From contig NZ_CP109007.1 in NCBI RefSeq assembly GCF_036226665.1, positions 5,682,501 through 5,746,500 on the forward strand: a stretch of 64,000 nt of DNA, written 5' to 3'. Each line of letters opens with the position of its first letter. The first letter of the stretch is position 1. Source of the stretch: Streptomyces sp. NBC_00691. GTDB lineage: Bacteria; Actinomycetota; Actinomycetes; Streptomycetales; Streptomycetaceae. The notes beneath the pieces are model-generated. The model searched no databases. It had not been told where the DNA came from and worked only from the letters and a program-made list of their open reading frames with translations. The position numbers and the translations under genes are program-made. Positions 51,196 to 60,275 of this stretch are shown piece after piece.

Positions 51196-52812
51196 TTGTC
51201 GCGAGCCCTTCACCCCTTCGAGGAGCTCGTCGAGCTCGACGCCGAAGCGGTCAGGTCCTGGTGCGCGCGGTCGCTGGACGCCCTCGGCCGGGAGCGCGAG
51301 GAGATCGACGCGATCAACGTCTATCCCGTGGCGGACGGGGACACCGGCACCAACCTGTACCTGACGGCGGAGGCCGCCCACCAGGCCGTCGAGGCCGTCT
51401 TCGCCGCCTCCACGCCCACCCCCGACACCGCCGAGACCGTACGGGCCATGGCGCACGGCGCGCTCCTCGGAGCCCGCGGGAACTCCGGCACCATCCTGTC
51501 CCAGCTCCTCCGCGGCATGGCGGGCGTCCTCGCCGACGGCTGTGACGGTGATCACCTCGCCCGCGCCCTCGGCGAGGCCGCGAGCGCGGCCCGCCGGGCC
51601 GTCGCCCACCCCGTGGAGGGCACCATCCTCACCGTGGCGACCGCCGCGGCCGGGGCCTGCGCCGCCGGCGGCGCACTCGTCGACGTGGCCAGGAACGCCC
51701 ACGACGGGGCCAGGACCGCCCTCGCCGCCACCTCGGGGCAGCTCGACGTCCTCGAACGCGCCGGAGTCGTCGACGCGGGCGGCAGGGGCCTCGTGACCGT
51801 CCTCGGGGCCCTCCTGGAGACCGTGACCGGACAGACCCCGCCCCCGGCACCCGAGGCGCGGACCACGCCCGTGCCCCCGGAGGACTGCCCCGCGGCGGAC
51901 GGGCCCGCCTACGAGGTGATCTACCTCCTGGAGGCCGGGGACGAGGCCGTGGAGCTGCTCCGGTCCCGGCTGGACGCCCTGGGGGAGTCCCTCGTCGTCG
52001 TCGGCGGGGACGGGCTCTGGAACGTCCATGTGCACGTCGACGACGCGGGCGCCGCCGTCGAGGCCGGGATCGAGGCCGGACGGCCCCACCGCATCCGCGT
52101 CACCCACTTCGCCGCCGACTCGGCCGCCGCCACCGCGCGCGGGGAGCGGGCCCAGCGCGCGGTCGTCGCCGTCGTCCCCGGCGCGGGCCTCGCCGGGCTC
52201 TGCGCCGAGGCGGGCGCCACGACCGTGCGGACCCTGCCCGGCGAACAGCCCGCCGGTGACGACCTCCTCGACGCGATCCGGCGAGCCCACGCGCGCGAGG
52301 TGGTGCTCCTGCCCAACGACACCGACCTGCGGCAGACCGCGGCCGCCGCCGCCGAACGCGCCAGGGCCGAGGGCATCCGCGTCGCCCTCATCCCGACCCG
52401 GGCCGCCGTCCAGGGCATCGCCGCCCTCGCCGTCCACGAACCCGACCGGCGTTTCGACGAGGACGTCGTCGCCATGACGGCCGCCGCCGGAGCCACCCGC
52501 TACGCCGAACTCGCCGTCGCCGAACGGCAGTCCTTCACCTCGGCGGGCGTCTGCCAGGCCGGCGACGTCCTCGGCCTCATCGAGGGCGACGTGGCCGTCA
52601 TCGGCAGCGACCTCGCCGACACCGCCCGCACCGTTCTGGACCGGATGCTCTCCGCCGGCGGTGAACTCGTCACCCTCGTCGTCGCCGACGACACCCCGCC
52701 CGGACTCGCCCCCGACCTGGAGGCCCACGTCCGGCGCGGCTACCTGGCCGTCGACACCACCACGTACCACGCGGGAGCGGGCGCTCCGCCGCTGCTCATC
52801 GGGGTGGAATAG
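51196..52812 (+). CDS. DAK2/DegV-type kinase-like protein (FakA-like)
   Basis: A 538-aa protein from TTG 51196, chosen because AAGGAGG lies 8 nt upstream; longer in-frame readings lack it. The DhaL/DAK2 domain covers residues 1-205: NVYPVADGDTGTNLYLTAEA holds the Asp ligands of the Mg-ADP site and GALLGARGNSGTILSQLLRG follows. The rest matches the C-terminal half of FakA/YloV proteins (GGDGLWNVHVHVDDAG, LPNDTDLRQTAAAAAERA). FakA phosphorylates fatty acids bound to DegV-family FakB; that role is inferred. recG follows 59 bp later. Confidence 0.88.
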   Translation: MSRALHPFEELVELDAEAVRSWCARSLDALGREREEIDAINVYPVADGDTGTNLYLTAEAAHQAVEAVFAASTPTPDTAETVRAMAHGALLGARGNSGTILSQLLRGMAGVLADGCDGDHLARALGEAASAARRAVAHPVEGTILTVATAAAGACAAGGALVDVARNAHDGARTALAATSGQLDVLERAGVVDAGGRGLVTVLGALLETVTGQTPPPAPEARTTPVPPEDCPAADGPAYEVIYLLEAGDEAVELLRSRLDALGESLVVVGGDGLWNVHVHVDDAGAAVEAGIEAGRPHRIRVTHFAADSAAATARGERAQRAVVAVVPGAGLAGLCAEAGATTVRTLPGEQPAGDDLLDAIRRAHAREVVLLPNDTDLRQTAAAAAERARAEGIRVALIPTRAAVQGIAALAVHEPDRRFDEDVVAMTAAAGATRYAELAVAERQSFTSAGVCQAGDVLGLIEGDVAVIGSDLADTARTVLDRMLSAGGELVTLVVADDTPPGLAPDLEAHVRRGYLAVDTTTYHAGAGAPPLLIGVE

Positions 52813-52871
52813 GTCTTTTTCCCGGTGGTTGTCCACAGCCTCCGGGACGACTGTCGGTCGCGTGGTGTGCA

Positions 52872-55079
52872 ATGGAACGCGTGCCCGCGCTCGACGAACC
52901 ACTCAAGAAGTCCCTCGGTCCCGCCACCGCCAAGGTCATGGCCGAGGCACTCGACCTGCACACGGTCGGTGACCTGCTCCACCACTACCCCCGGCGGTAC
53001 GCCGAGCGGGGGGAGCTGACGACCCTCGCCGACCTGCCGCTCGACGAGCACGTCACGGTGGTGGCCCAGGTCGCCGACGCCCGTGTGCACACCTTCAACG
53101 GCTCCAAGGGGCGCGGCCAGCGCCTCGAGGTGACCATCACCGACGGCAGCGGCCGCCTCCAGCTGGTCTTCTTCGGCAAGGGCGTGCACAAGCCGCACCA
53201 CGACCTGCTGCCCGGCACCCGCGCGATGTTCGCCGGCAAGGTCTCGCTCTTCAACCGGCGCCTCCAGCTCGCCCACCCGTCGTACGAACTCCTCCGCGGC
53301 GACAGCGAGGATCGCACCGACAGGATCGACGTCTGGGCCGGTGCCCTCATCCCGATCTACCCGGCCACCACCAAGCTGGAGTCCTGGAAGATCGCCAAGG
53401 CCGTCGACGCCGTCCTGCCCAGCGCCGTCGACGCCGTCGACCCGCTCCCCGACGCCCTGCGCGAGGGCCGCGGCCTCGCCGAGCTCCCCGACGCCCTCCG
53501 GCTCGTCCACCGGCCCCGTACCCAGGCCGACATCGTCACCGCGCGCGAACGCCTCAAGTGGGACGAGGCCTTCGTCCTCCAGGTCGCCCTCGCCCGCCGC
53601 CGGCACGCCGACACCCAACTTCCCGCGGTCGCCCGCCGGCCCGTCCCCGAGGGCATCCTCGACGCCTTCGACGCCAAGCTCCCCTTCACCCTCACCGACG
53701 GCCAGCGGAAGGTCTCCCAGGAGATCTTCGACGACCTCGCCACCGAACACCCCATGCACCGCCTCCTCCAGGGCGAGGTGGGATCGGGCAAGACCATGGT
53801 GGCGCTCCGCGCCATGCTGGCGGTCGTCGACTCCGGGGGACAGGCCGCCATGCTCGCCCCCACCGAGGTCCTCGCCCAGCAGCACCACCGCTCGATCACC
53901 GAGATGATGGGCGAGCTCGCCCAGGGAGGGATGCTCGGCGGCGCCGACCGGGCCACCAAGGTCGTCCTGCTCACCGGCTCCATGGGCACCGCCGCCCGCC
54001 GGCAGGCCCTCCTCGACCTGGTCACGGGTGAGGCCGGCCTGGTCATCGGCACCCACGCGCTGATCGAGGACAAGGTCCAGTTCCACGACCTGGGCCTGGT
54101 CGTCGTCGACGAGCAGCACCGCTTCGGCGTCGAGCAGCGCGACGCGCTCCGCGGCAAGGGCAAGCAGCCCCCGCACCTCCTGGTGATGACCGCCACCCCC
54201 ATCCCGCGCACCGTCGCCATGACCGTCTTCGGCGACCTGGAGACCTCCGTCCTCGACCAGCTGCCCGCCGGACGCTCCCCGATCGCCACCCATGTCGTGC
54301 CCGCCGCCGACAAACCGCACTTCCTCGCACGCGCGTGGGAACGGGTCCGCGAGGAGGTCGGGAAGGGCCACCAGGCGTACGTGGTCTGCCCCCGCATCGG
54401 CGACGAGGAGGACCAGAAGAAGAAGGCGAAGGCGACGGCCTCCGCCGAGGACGAGGCCGAGAAGCGCCCGCCGCTCGCCGTCCTCGACGTCGCCGAGAAG
54501 CTCCGCACCGGGCCCCTCACCGGACTCCGGATCGCCGTCCTGCACGGCCGCATGCACCCCGACGACAAGGACGACGTCATGCGCCGCTTCGCCGCGGGCG
54601 AGCTCGACGTCCTCGTCGCCACCACCGTCATCGAGGTCGGCGTCAACGTCCCCAACGCGACCGCCATGGTGATCATGGACGCCGACCGCTTCGGCGTCTC
54701 CCAGCTCCACCAGCTCCGCGGCCGCGTCGGCCGTGGCTCGGCGCCCGGACTCTGCCTCCTGGTGAGCGAGATGCCCGAGGCCACCCCGGCCCGCCAGCGC
54801 CTCGCCGCCGTCGCCGCCACCCTCGACGGCTTCGAGCTCTCCCGCATCGACCTCGAACAGCGGCGCGAGGGCGACGTACTCGGCCAGGCCCAGTCCGGCG
54901 TCCGCTCCTCGCTGCGGGTCCTCACCGTCATCGACGACGAGGAGGTCATCGCCGCCGCCCGCGAGGAGGCCACCGCCGTCGTCCTCGCCGACCCGGACCT
55001 CGACGCCCACCCCGGCCTGCGCACCGCGCTCGACGCCCTGCTCGACAAGGACCGGGAGGAGTACCTGGAGAAGGGCTGA
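52872..55079 (+). CDS. recG: ATP-dependent DNA helicase RecG
   Basis: A 735-aa branch-migrating helicase for replication-fork rescue and recombination. An N-terminal wedge/OB domain (about 1-200) binds the fork. Walker A is GEVGSGKTMVALRA near residue 305, the DExx box is VVVDEQHRFGVEQRD, motif III is VMTATPIPRTVAMTVFG, and the C-terminal helicase motifs include VLHGRMHPDDKDDVM and QLRGRVGRGSAPGLCLL. ATG 52872 lacks a clear ribosome site. Confidence 0.96.
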   Translation: MERVPALDEPLKKSLGPATAKVMAEALDLHTVGDLLHHYPRRYAERGELTTLADLPLDEHVTVVAQVADARVHTFNGSKGRGQRLEVTITDGSGRLQLVFFGKGVHKPHHDLLPGTRAMFAGKVSLFNRRLQLAHPSYELLRGDSEDRTDRIDVWAGALIPIYPATTKLESWKIAKAVDAVLPSAVDAVDPLPDALREGRGLAELPDALRLVHRPRTQADIVTARERLKWDEAFVLQVALARRRHADTQLPAVARRPVPEGILDAFDAKLPFTLTDGQRKVSQEIFDDLATEHPMHRLLQGEVGSGKTMVALRAMLAVVDSGGQAAMLAPTEVLAQQHHRSITEMMGELAQGGMLGGADRATKVVLLTGSMGTAARRQALLDLVTGEAGLVIGTHALIEDKVQFHDLGLVVVDEQHRFGVEQRDALRGKGKQPPHLLVMTATPIPRTVAMTVFGDLETSVLDQLPAGRSPIATHVVPAADKPHFLARAWERVREEVGKGHQAYVVCPRIGDEEDQKKKAKATASAEDEAEKRPPLAVLDVAEKLRTGPLTGLRIAVLHGRMHPDDKDDVMRRFAAGELDVLVATTVIEVGVNVPNATAMVIMDADRFGVSQLHQLRGRVGRGSAPGLCLLVSEMPEATPARQRLAAVAATLDGFELSRIDLEQRREGDVLGQAQSGVRSSLRVLTVIDDEEVIAAAREEATAVVLADPDLDAHPGLRTALDALLDKDREEYLEKG

Positions 55080-55146
55080 CCGCGCGGTGTGGACCGCGGT
55101 CATATCCTGAGACGTACGCACTGGACGACGCAGGACGAGGACACCG

Positions 55147-55731
55147 ATGACTCGCGTGATCGCCGGCACCGCCGGTGGGCGCCGCCTGGCCGTGCCGCCC
55201 GGCAACGGCACCCGCCCCACCTCCGACCGGGCGCGCGAAGGCCTCTTCTCCACCTGGGGCGCCTTCCTCGGCACCCTCGACGGCGCCAGGGTCGCCGACC
55301 TGTACGCCGGCTCCGGCGCCGTCGGCCTCGAAGCGCTCTCCCGGGGCGCCGCCCACGCCCTCCTCGTCGAGGCCGAGCCGCGCGCCGCGCGGACCATCCG
55401 CGAGAACATCTCCTCGCTCGGCCTGCCCGGCGCCGAACTCCGCACCGGCAAAGCGGAACAGATCGTGACGGGACCGGCGCCCGCCGACCCGTACGACCTG
55501 GTCTTCCTCGACCCGCCGTACGCCGTCACCGACGAGGATCTTCGCGAGATACTCCTCACACTCCGCTCGGGGGGCTGGCTAGCGGACGACGCTCTCGTCA
55601 CCGTGGAGCGCAGCACCAGAGGCGGAGAATTCGGCTGGCCGGCCGGTTTTGAACCACTGCGGGCCCGTCGTTACGGCGAGGGAACGTTTTGGTACGGTCG
55701 CGCCGCCTCTACGTGCGAAGACGCACGATGA
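55147..55731 (+). CDS. rsmD: 16S rRNA (guanine(966)-N2)-methyltransferase
   Basis: A 194-aa Rossmann methyltransferase. N-terminal MTRVIAGTAGGRRLAVPPGN, the DRAREGLFSTWG helix, the SAM site VADLYAGSGAVGLEALSRGA and the catalytic DPPY in DLVFLDPPYAVTD. Methylates G966 of 16S rRNA on the 30S subunit. It overlaps or abuts coaD, the usual rsmD-coaD pair. Confidence 0.95.
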   Translation: MTRVIAGTAGGRRLAVPPGNGTRPTSDRAREGLFSTWGAFLGTLDGARVADLYAGSGAVGLEALSRGAAHALLVEAEPRAARTIRENISSLGLPGAELRTGKAEQIVTGPAPADPYDLVFLDPPYAVTDEDLREILLTLRSGGWLADDALVTVERSTRGGEFGWPAGFEPLRARRYGEGTFWYGRAASTCEDAR

Positions 55732-55757
55732 CCGGACCGGAGAGCGAGGGACCCACG

Positions 55758-56237
55758 TTGCGCCGCGCCGTCTGTCCGGGGTCATTCGACCCCATCACCA
55801 ACGGACATCTCGACATCATCGCCCGCGCCTCCAAGCTGTACGACGTCGTACATGTCGCGGTGATGATCAACCAGTCGAAGAAGGGCCTGTTCACGGTCGA
55901 CGAGCGGATCGAGCTGATCCGCGAGGTGACCGCCGATCTCGGCAACGTCGAGGTGGAGTCCTTCCACGGGCTGCTCGTCGACTTCTGCAAGCAGCGCGAC
56001 ATCCCCGCGATCGTCAAGGGGCTGCGCGCGGTCAGCGACTTCGACTACGAGCTGCAGATGGCCCAGATGAACAACGGCCTCACGGGAGTGGAGACCCTCT
56101 TCGTCCCCACCAACCCGACCTACAGCTTCCTGTCGTCCTCGCTGGTCAAGGAGGTCGCGGCCTGGGGCGGCGATGTCTCCCACCTGGTGCCGCCGACGGT
56201 CCTTCCCCGGCTCACCGAGCGCCTGGCGCGGAAGTGA
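55758..56237 (+). CDS. coaD: phosphopantetheine adenylyltransferase
   Basis: A 159-aa enzyme making dephospho-CoA from phosphopantetheine and ATP. RRAVCPGSFDPITNGHLDII carries the HxGH-type nucleotide motif (NGHLD). GLRAVSDFDYELQMAQMN and TNPTYSFLSSSLVKEVAAWGGDV follow. I chose TTG 55758 because GAGGG lies 7 nt before it and it gives the family length. ATG 55728, overlapping the rsmD stop by 4 nt, is the alternative (169 aa). Confidence 0.94.
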   Translation: MRRAVCPGSFDPITNGHLDIIARASKLYDVVHVAVMINQSKKGLFTVDERIELIREVTADLGNVEVESFHGLLVDFCKQRDIPAIVKGLRAVSDFDYELQMAQMNNGLTGVETLFVPTNPTYSFLSSSLVKEVAAWGGDVSHLVPPTVLPRLTERLARK

Positions 56238-56347
56238 CGCGCGGCCACCGCCGCTGACGCTCCGTCACCCGGTGTCGGACGGGCGCCGACTGCCCTTACA
56301 GTCGTCCCGTCCGTCTCCATCCAGCTGTAGAGAGTGGCGAGCACCCG

Positions 56348-57409
56348 GTGGACGTACAGAAGAAGCTCGACGAGATCGTCGCGACCGTGCAGGGCGCCCG
56401 TTCCATGCCCATGTCGGCATCCTGCGTGGTCAATCGCGCCGAGCTGCTCGCCCTGCTCGAAGAGGTGCGGGAGGCCCTGCCGGGCTCCCTCGCTCAGGCG
56501 CAGGAGCTGATCGGCGGCCGCGAGCACATGGTCGAGCAGGCCCGCCAGGAGGCGGAGCGGATCATCGAGGCCGCCCACACCGAGCGCGGCTCGATCGTCT
56601 CCGACACCCAGGTCGCCCGGCTCTCGCAGGAGGAGGCCGACCGGATCCTCTCCGAGGCCCGCCGCGAGGCCGAGGAGGTCCGCGCCGAGGCCGACGACTA
56701 CGTCGACTCCAAGCTGGCGAACTTCGAGGTCGTCCTCAACAAGACGATCGGCTCCGTCGACCGGGGCCGCGAGAAGCTCCTCGGCCGGGGCCCCGGCCTC
56801 GACCAGAACGGTTACGCGGACGAGGACGCCCCCGAGTACAGCGCCGACCCGCAGACCCTGATCCACCGGGCCGACGAGTACGTCGACGCCAAGCTCGGCG
56901 CCTTCGAGGCGGTGCTCAGCAAGACCCTGGAGGCCGTCGGCCGGGGGCGGCAGAAGCTGCACGGCCGGATCGCCACCGACGCCCTGGGCGAGCACATGGC
57001 CGCCCAGGAGGGCCTCGGCGGCGCCGTGCACACCAGCGACTCCGACTACCTGGCCGGGCTCGCGGAGCTCTCGGACCCCGAGCCGGTCCAGATCCCCGCC
57101 CAGCCGCAGTCCCAGCCCCAGCCGGACCCGTACGCGGCGTACCAGCAGGCGCAGCAGCAGCCCGACCCGTACGCCGGCTACCAGCAGGTCCAGCAGCAGC
57201 CAGACCCGTACGCGTACCAGCAGCAGGCGCAGCACGCCGACCCGTACGGCTATCAGCAGCAGGACCCCTACGCGTACCAGCAGCCCGTCCAGCAGCAGGG
57301 GCACCCGCAGGGGCACCAGCAGCAGGGGGCCGCGCTCGACGAGACCAGCTTCTTCGACACGGGCATGATCGATCTGGAGCAGCTGCGCCGCTACGAGCAG
57401 GGCCAGTAG
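56348..57409 (+). CDS. DivIVA/ATP-synthase-b-like coiled-coil protein with Gln/Tyr-rich tail
   Basis: A 353-aa protein. Residues 1-60 are helical (MDVQKKLDEIVATVQGARSM). A long charged coiled coil spans about 65-200 (QARQEAERIIEAAHTERG, EEADRILSEARREAEEVRAE). DYVDSKLANFEVVLNKT and EYVDAKLGAFEAVLSKT show an internal duplication. Residues 250-330 are repeats of QQQPDPYAxYQQ. The conserved end is ETSFFDTGMIDLEQLRRYEQ. It is usually annotated as a cell division initiation protein; a scaffold role in wall growth is inferred. Confidence 0.85.
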   Translation: MDVQKKLDEIVATVQGARSMPMSASCVVNRAELLALLEEVREALPGSLAQAQELIGGREHMVEQARQEAERIIEAAHTERGSIVSDTQVARLSQEEADRILSEARREAEEVRAEADDYVDSKLANFEVVLNKTIGSVDRGREKLLGRGPGLDQNGYADEDAPEYSADPQTLIHRADEYVDAKLGAFEAVLSKTLEAVGRGRQKLHGRIATDALGEHMAAQEGLGGAVHTSDSDYLAGLAELSDPEPVQIPAQPQSQPQPDPYAAYQQAQQQPDPYAGYQQVQQQPDPYAYQQQAQHADPYGYQQQDPYAYQQPVQQQGHPQGHQQQGAALDETSFFDTGMIDLEQLRRYEQGQ

Positions 57410-57560
57410 ACCGGGGCCGGTAAGACCCTCAAGGCCCGGATTGGGCCCTGGGCGAAGCGTCCAGTATCCTGGCTCTTCGGTCGCGCGTATCTCCGCGATC
57501 CATGCTGCCCACGTCTGGCAGCCTCCTCGACGCAGCACGAATTCGAAAGCAGGAAGAGCC

Positions 57561-58214
57561 CTGAGCACGCGCCTCGACCACCGCAACCCCCTCGTGTTCG
57601 ACACACACGAGCTGGGGCGGCGTCCTGGTGCCCTCCAGAGGATCTCCCGCTCGATCGAGGCCCCCAGGGACCTGGGCGTCGAAGGAGTGATCGGAGTGCC
57701 CGAGGGCTCTCCGGTGGAAATCGATCTCCGTCTTGAGTCGGTCATGGAAGGGGTGCTTGTCACAGGCACCGCCCGTGCATCGGCCGAGGGGGAGTGCGTA
57801 AGGTGTCTGGAGCCCGTCGAGCTGGAGCTCGATGTGGACTTCCAGGAGATGTTCTCGTACCCCGACTCCGACGACCGGGGCCGCTCCAAGGCGGCCGCGG
57901 ACGACGAAGCCGAGGCAGACGAGGACATGATCCCCCTCGAGGACGGCATGTTCGACCTCGAACCCGTGCTGCGTGATGCGGTGGTGCTCGCACTGCCGAT
58001 GCAGCCGGTGTGCCGGGAGGACTGTGCGGGTCTGTGCTCCGAGTGTGGAGCGAACCTGAACGAGAACCCCGACCACCACCATGACGCCGTCGACGCTCGT
58101 TGGGCGGCACTGCAGGGACTCGCCGGTTCGCTGGGAACCGATGAGAAGGACAACATGAGCGGCAAAGCCTCTGACGGGGACGTCCGAAGCGCCGCCGAGA
58201 AGCAGGAGAAGTAG
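57561..58214 (+). CDS. DUF177 (YceD-like) protein
   Basis: A 217-aa protein of the YceD/DUF177 family, almost always encoded just before rpmF and possibly acting in 23S rRNA maturation. NPLVFDTHELGRRPG, GVPEGSPVEIDLRLESV, GECVRCLEPVELELDVDFQE and the Cys cluster VCREDCAGLCSECGANLNE are typical. The start is unusual: the family N-terminus (STRLDHRNPLVF) is preceded only by a CTG at 57561 with AGGA 6 nt upstream. A GTG at about 57594 would cut the conserved start. I keep the CTG reading as best supported. Confidence 0.85.
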   Translation: MSTRLDHRNPLVFDTHELGRRPGALQRISRSIEAPRDLGVEGVIGVPEGSPVEIDLRLESVMEGVLVTGTARASAEGECVRCLEPVELELDVDFQEMFSYPDSDDRGRSKAAADDEAEADEDMIPLEDGMFDLEPVLRDAVVLALPMQPVCREDCAGLCSECGANLNENPDHHHDAVDARWAALQGLAGSLGTDEKDNMSGKASDGDVRSAAEKQEK

Positions 58215-58216
58215 CC

Positions 58217-58390
58217 GTGGCTGTTCCGAAGCGGAAGATGTCGCGCAGCAACACGCGCCACCGCCGGTCGCAGTGGAAGGCTGCGGTCCCCACCCTGGTT
58301 TCGTGTGAGCGTTGCCAGGAGCCGAAGCTGCAGCACATCGCGTGCCCGAGCTGCGGCACCTACAACAAGCGCCAGGTCCTCTCGGTCTGA
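58217..58390 (+). CDS. rpmF: 50S ribosomal protein L32
   Basis: 57 aa from GTG 58217 with AGGAG at 8 nt, 2 bp after the DUF177 stop. AVPKRKMSRSNTRHRRSQWK opens the protein. The zinc-ribbon is CERC ... CPSC, then GTYNKRQVLSV. It lies between DUF177 and rnc in the standard order. Confidence 0.96.
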   Translation: MAVPKRKMSRSNTRHRRSQWKAAVPTLVSCERCQEPKLQHIACPSCGTYNKRQVLSV

Positions 58391-58410
58391 TTGGGCTGGT
58401 GAGAGGCGCA

Positions 58411-59223
58411 ATGTCTGAGTCCCGCAAGACGGACGACAAGACGGACCATGCCTCGTCCCACACGCTTCTGGAAGGGCGGCTCGGCTATCAGCTCGAGTCC
58501 GCCCTTCTGGTGCGTGCGCTGACCCACCGTTCGTACGCGTACGAGAACGGCGGTCTGCCCACCAACGAGCGGCTGGAGTTCCTCGGGGACTCCGTGCTCG
58601 GCCTGGTGGTCACGGACACGCTGTACCGGACCCACCCCGACCTGCCGGAAGGCCAGCTGGCCAAACTGCGGGCCGCGGTGGTGAACTCGCGTGCGCTGGC
58701 GGACGTGGGGCGCGAACTCGAACTCGGCTCCTTCGTCCGGCTCGGCCGGGGCGAAGAGGGCACGGGCGGCCGGGACAAGGCGTCCATCCTCGCCGACACC
58801 CTTGAAGCGGTGATCGGCGCGGTCTATCTCGACCAGGGCCTCGATGCGGCGTCCGAGCTGGTGCACCGGCTCTTCGACCCGCTGATCGAGAAGTCCTCGA
58901 ACCTCGGTGCCGGCCTGGACTGGAAGACCAGTCTCCAGGAGCTCACCGCGGCCGAGGGCCTGGGTGTTCCGGAATACCTCGTCTCCGAAGAGGGTCCGGA
59001 CCACGAGAAGACCTTTACTGCTGCCGCCCGCGTCGGTGGTGTCTCGTACGGCACCGGCACCGGCCGCAGCAAGAAGGAAGCGGAACAGCAGGCGGCGGAG
59101 TCCGCGTGGCGTGCGATTCGCGCGGCCGCGGACGAACGCGCGGCGGCGGCGAAGGCCGCGGCCGAGGCGGGACCGGGAGAGGTCGCCGACCCCTCTCCGA
59201 CCGCCCACCGGGCGTCGGCCTGA
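58411..59223 (+). CDS. rnc: ribonuclease III
   Basis: A 270-aa double-strand-specific endoribonuclease. The signature NERLEFLGDSVLGLVVTD is near residue 50, the second Mg ligands are in DTLEAVIGAVYLDQG, and a dsRNA-binding domain is at about 165-240 (DWKTSLQELTAAEGLGVPEY, GTGRSKKEAEQQAAESAW). The tail is Ala/Glu-rich. ATG 58411 has GAGAGG upstream. The S. coelicolor homologue (AbsB) also affects antibiotic production. Confidence 0.96.
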   Translation: MSESRKTDDKTDHASSHTLLEGRLGYQLESALLVRALTHRSYAYENGGLPTNERLEFLGDSVLGLVVTDTLYRTHPDLPEGQLAKLRAAVVNSRALADVGRELELGSFVRLGRGEEGTGGRDKASILADTLEAVIGAVYLDQGLDAASELVHRLFDPLIEKSSNLGAGLDWKTSLQELTAAEGLGVPEYLVSEEGPDHEKTFTAAARVGGVSYGTGTGRSKKEAEQQAAESAWRAIRAAADERAAAAKAAAEAGPGEVADPSPTAHRASA

Positions 59224-59340
59224 CGGCCGCACTCCCGCTTCCCGAGAACCCCGCCCCAGGGCGGGGTTCTCGTCTTTTCCGCCGAAGCCGCGGCGGTAGG
59301 GTTGAGGCCGCTGTCGAAGACGTACGTCCGGAGGATTCCC

Positions 59341-60201
59341 GTGCCCGAGCTGCCCGAGGTCGAGGTCGTACGGCGGGGTCTGGAGCGCTGGGTCGCCGGA
59401 CGGACGGTGACCGAGGTCGAGGTGCTGCACCCCCGGGCCGTACGCCGGCACCCGGCGGGCGGCGCGGACTTCGCGGCCCGGCTGAAGGGGCAGCGGTTCG
59501 AGGTGGCGCGCCGCCGCGGCAAGTACCTGTGGCTGCCGCTCGCCGAGACCGGCACCTCCGTCCTGGGGCACCTCGGCATGAGCGGGCAGCTGCTCGTCCA
59601 GCCGGAGGACGCCGCGGACGAGAAGCACCTCCGTATCCGCGTCCGCTTCGACGACGCGGCCGGCACCGAGCTCCGCTTCGTCGACCAGCGCACCTTCGGC
59701 GGTCTCTCGCTCCACGACCAGACCCCCGACGGACTGCCGGACGTCATCGGGCACATCGCCCGCGACCCGCTGGACCCCGAGTTCGACGACGCCGCCTTCC
59801 AGAGCGCGCTGCGGCTGCGCCGTACGACGGTGAAGCGGGCGCTGCTCGACCAGTCGCTGATCAGCGGCGTCGGCAACATCTACGCCGACGAGGCGCTCTG
59901 GCGGTCCCGGCTGCACTACGACCGGCCGACCGCCACCCTCACGCGCCCCCGCTCGGCCGAACTCCTCGGCCACGTCCGCGACGTGATGAACGCGGCCCTG
60001 GAGGTCGGCGGCACCAGCTTCGACAGCCTGTACGTGAACGTCAACGGCGAGTCCGGCTACTTCGACCGCTCGCTCGACGCCTACGGGCGCGAGGACGAGC
60101 CGTGCCGCCGCTGCGGTACGCCGATGCGGCGCCGCGCGTGGATGAACCGCTCCAGCTACTTCTGCCCGCGCTGCCAGCGCCCACCGCGCGGGACCGCCTG
60201 A
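59341..60201 (+). CDS. mutM: formamidopyrimidine-DNA glycosylase
   Basis: A 286-aa base-excision repair enzyme for oxidised purines. GTG 59341 yields M-PELPEVEVVRRG, whose Pro2-Glu3 are catalytic after Met removal. A GGAGG ribosome site supports this over the frame upstream. LGMSGQLLVQ, DQSLISGVGNIYADEALWRS and a C-terminal zinc finger (CRRCGTPMRRR ... FCPRCQ) complete the set. An 18-bp piece of its 3' end is repeated 35 bp downstream. Confidence 0.95.
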   Translation: MPELPEVEVVRRGLERWVAGRTVTEVEVLHPRAVRRHPAGGADFAARLKGQRFEVARRRGKYLWLPLAETGTSVLGHLGMSGQLLVQPEDAADEKHLRIRVRFDDAAGTELRFVDQRTFGGLSLHDQTPDGLPDVIGHIARDPLDPEFDDAAFQSALRLRRTTVKRALLDQSLISGVGNIYADEALWRSRLHYDRPTATLTRPRSAELLGHVRDVMNAALEVGGTSFDSLYVNVNGESGYFDRSLDAYGREDEPCRRCGTPMRRRAWMNRSSYFCPRCQRPPRGTA

Positions 60202-60235
60202 GCCGCCGGGCTCTGCGACCGCGCGGGACCGCCTG
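60183..60235 (+). repeat. 18-bp duplication at the end of mutM
   Basis: ACCGCGCGGGACCGCCTG occurs at 60183-60200 (last codons of mutM) and again at 60218-60235. A short tandem duplication in the intergenic space. Confidence 0.7.
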
Positions 60236-60275
60236 CACCGTCAGGCCGTGCCGCCCGGTGTGACCGACTGGGCCG

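Noticed and set aside
52740..55616. 958-aa minus-strand open frame opposite recG and rsmD
   Set aside because: Shadow of recG, which carries all helicase motifs on the plus strand.
57110..57330. Tandem DNA repeats as a possible mobile or CRISPR element
   Set aside because: They encode the in-frame QQQPDPYA repeats of the DivIVA-like protein.
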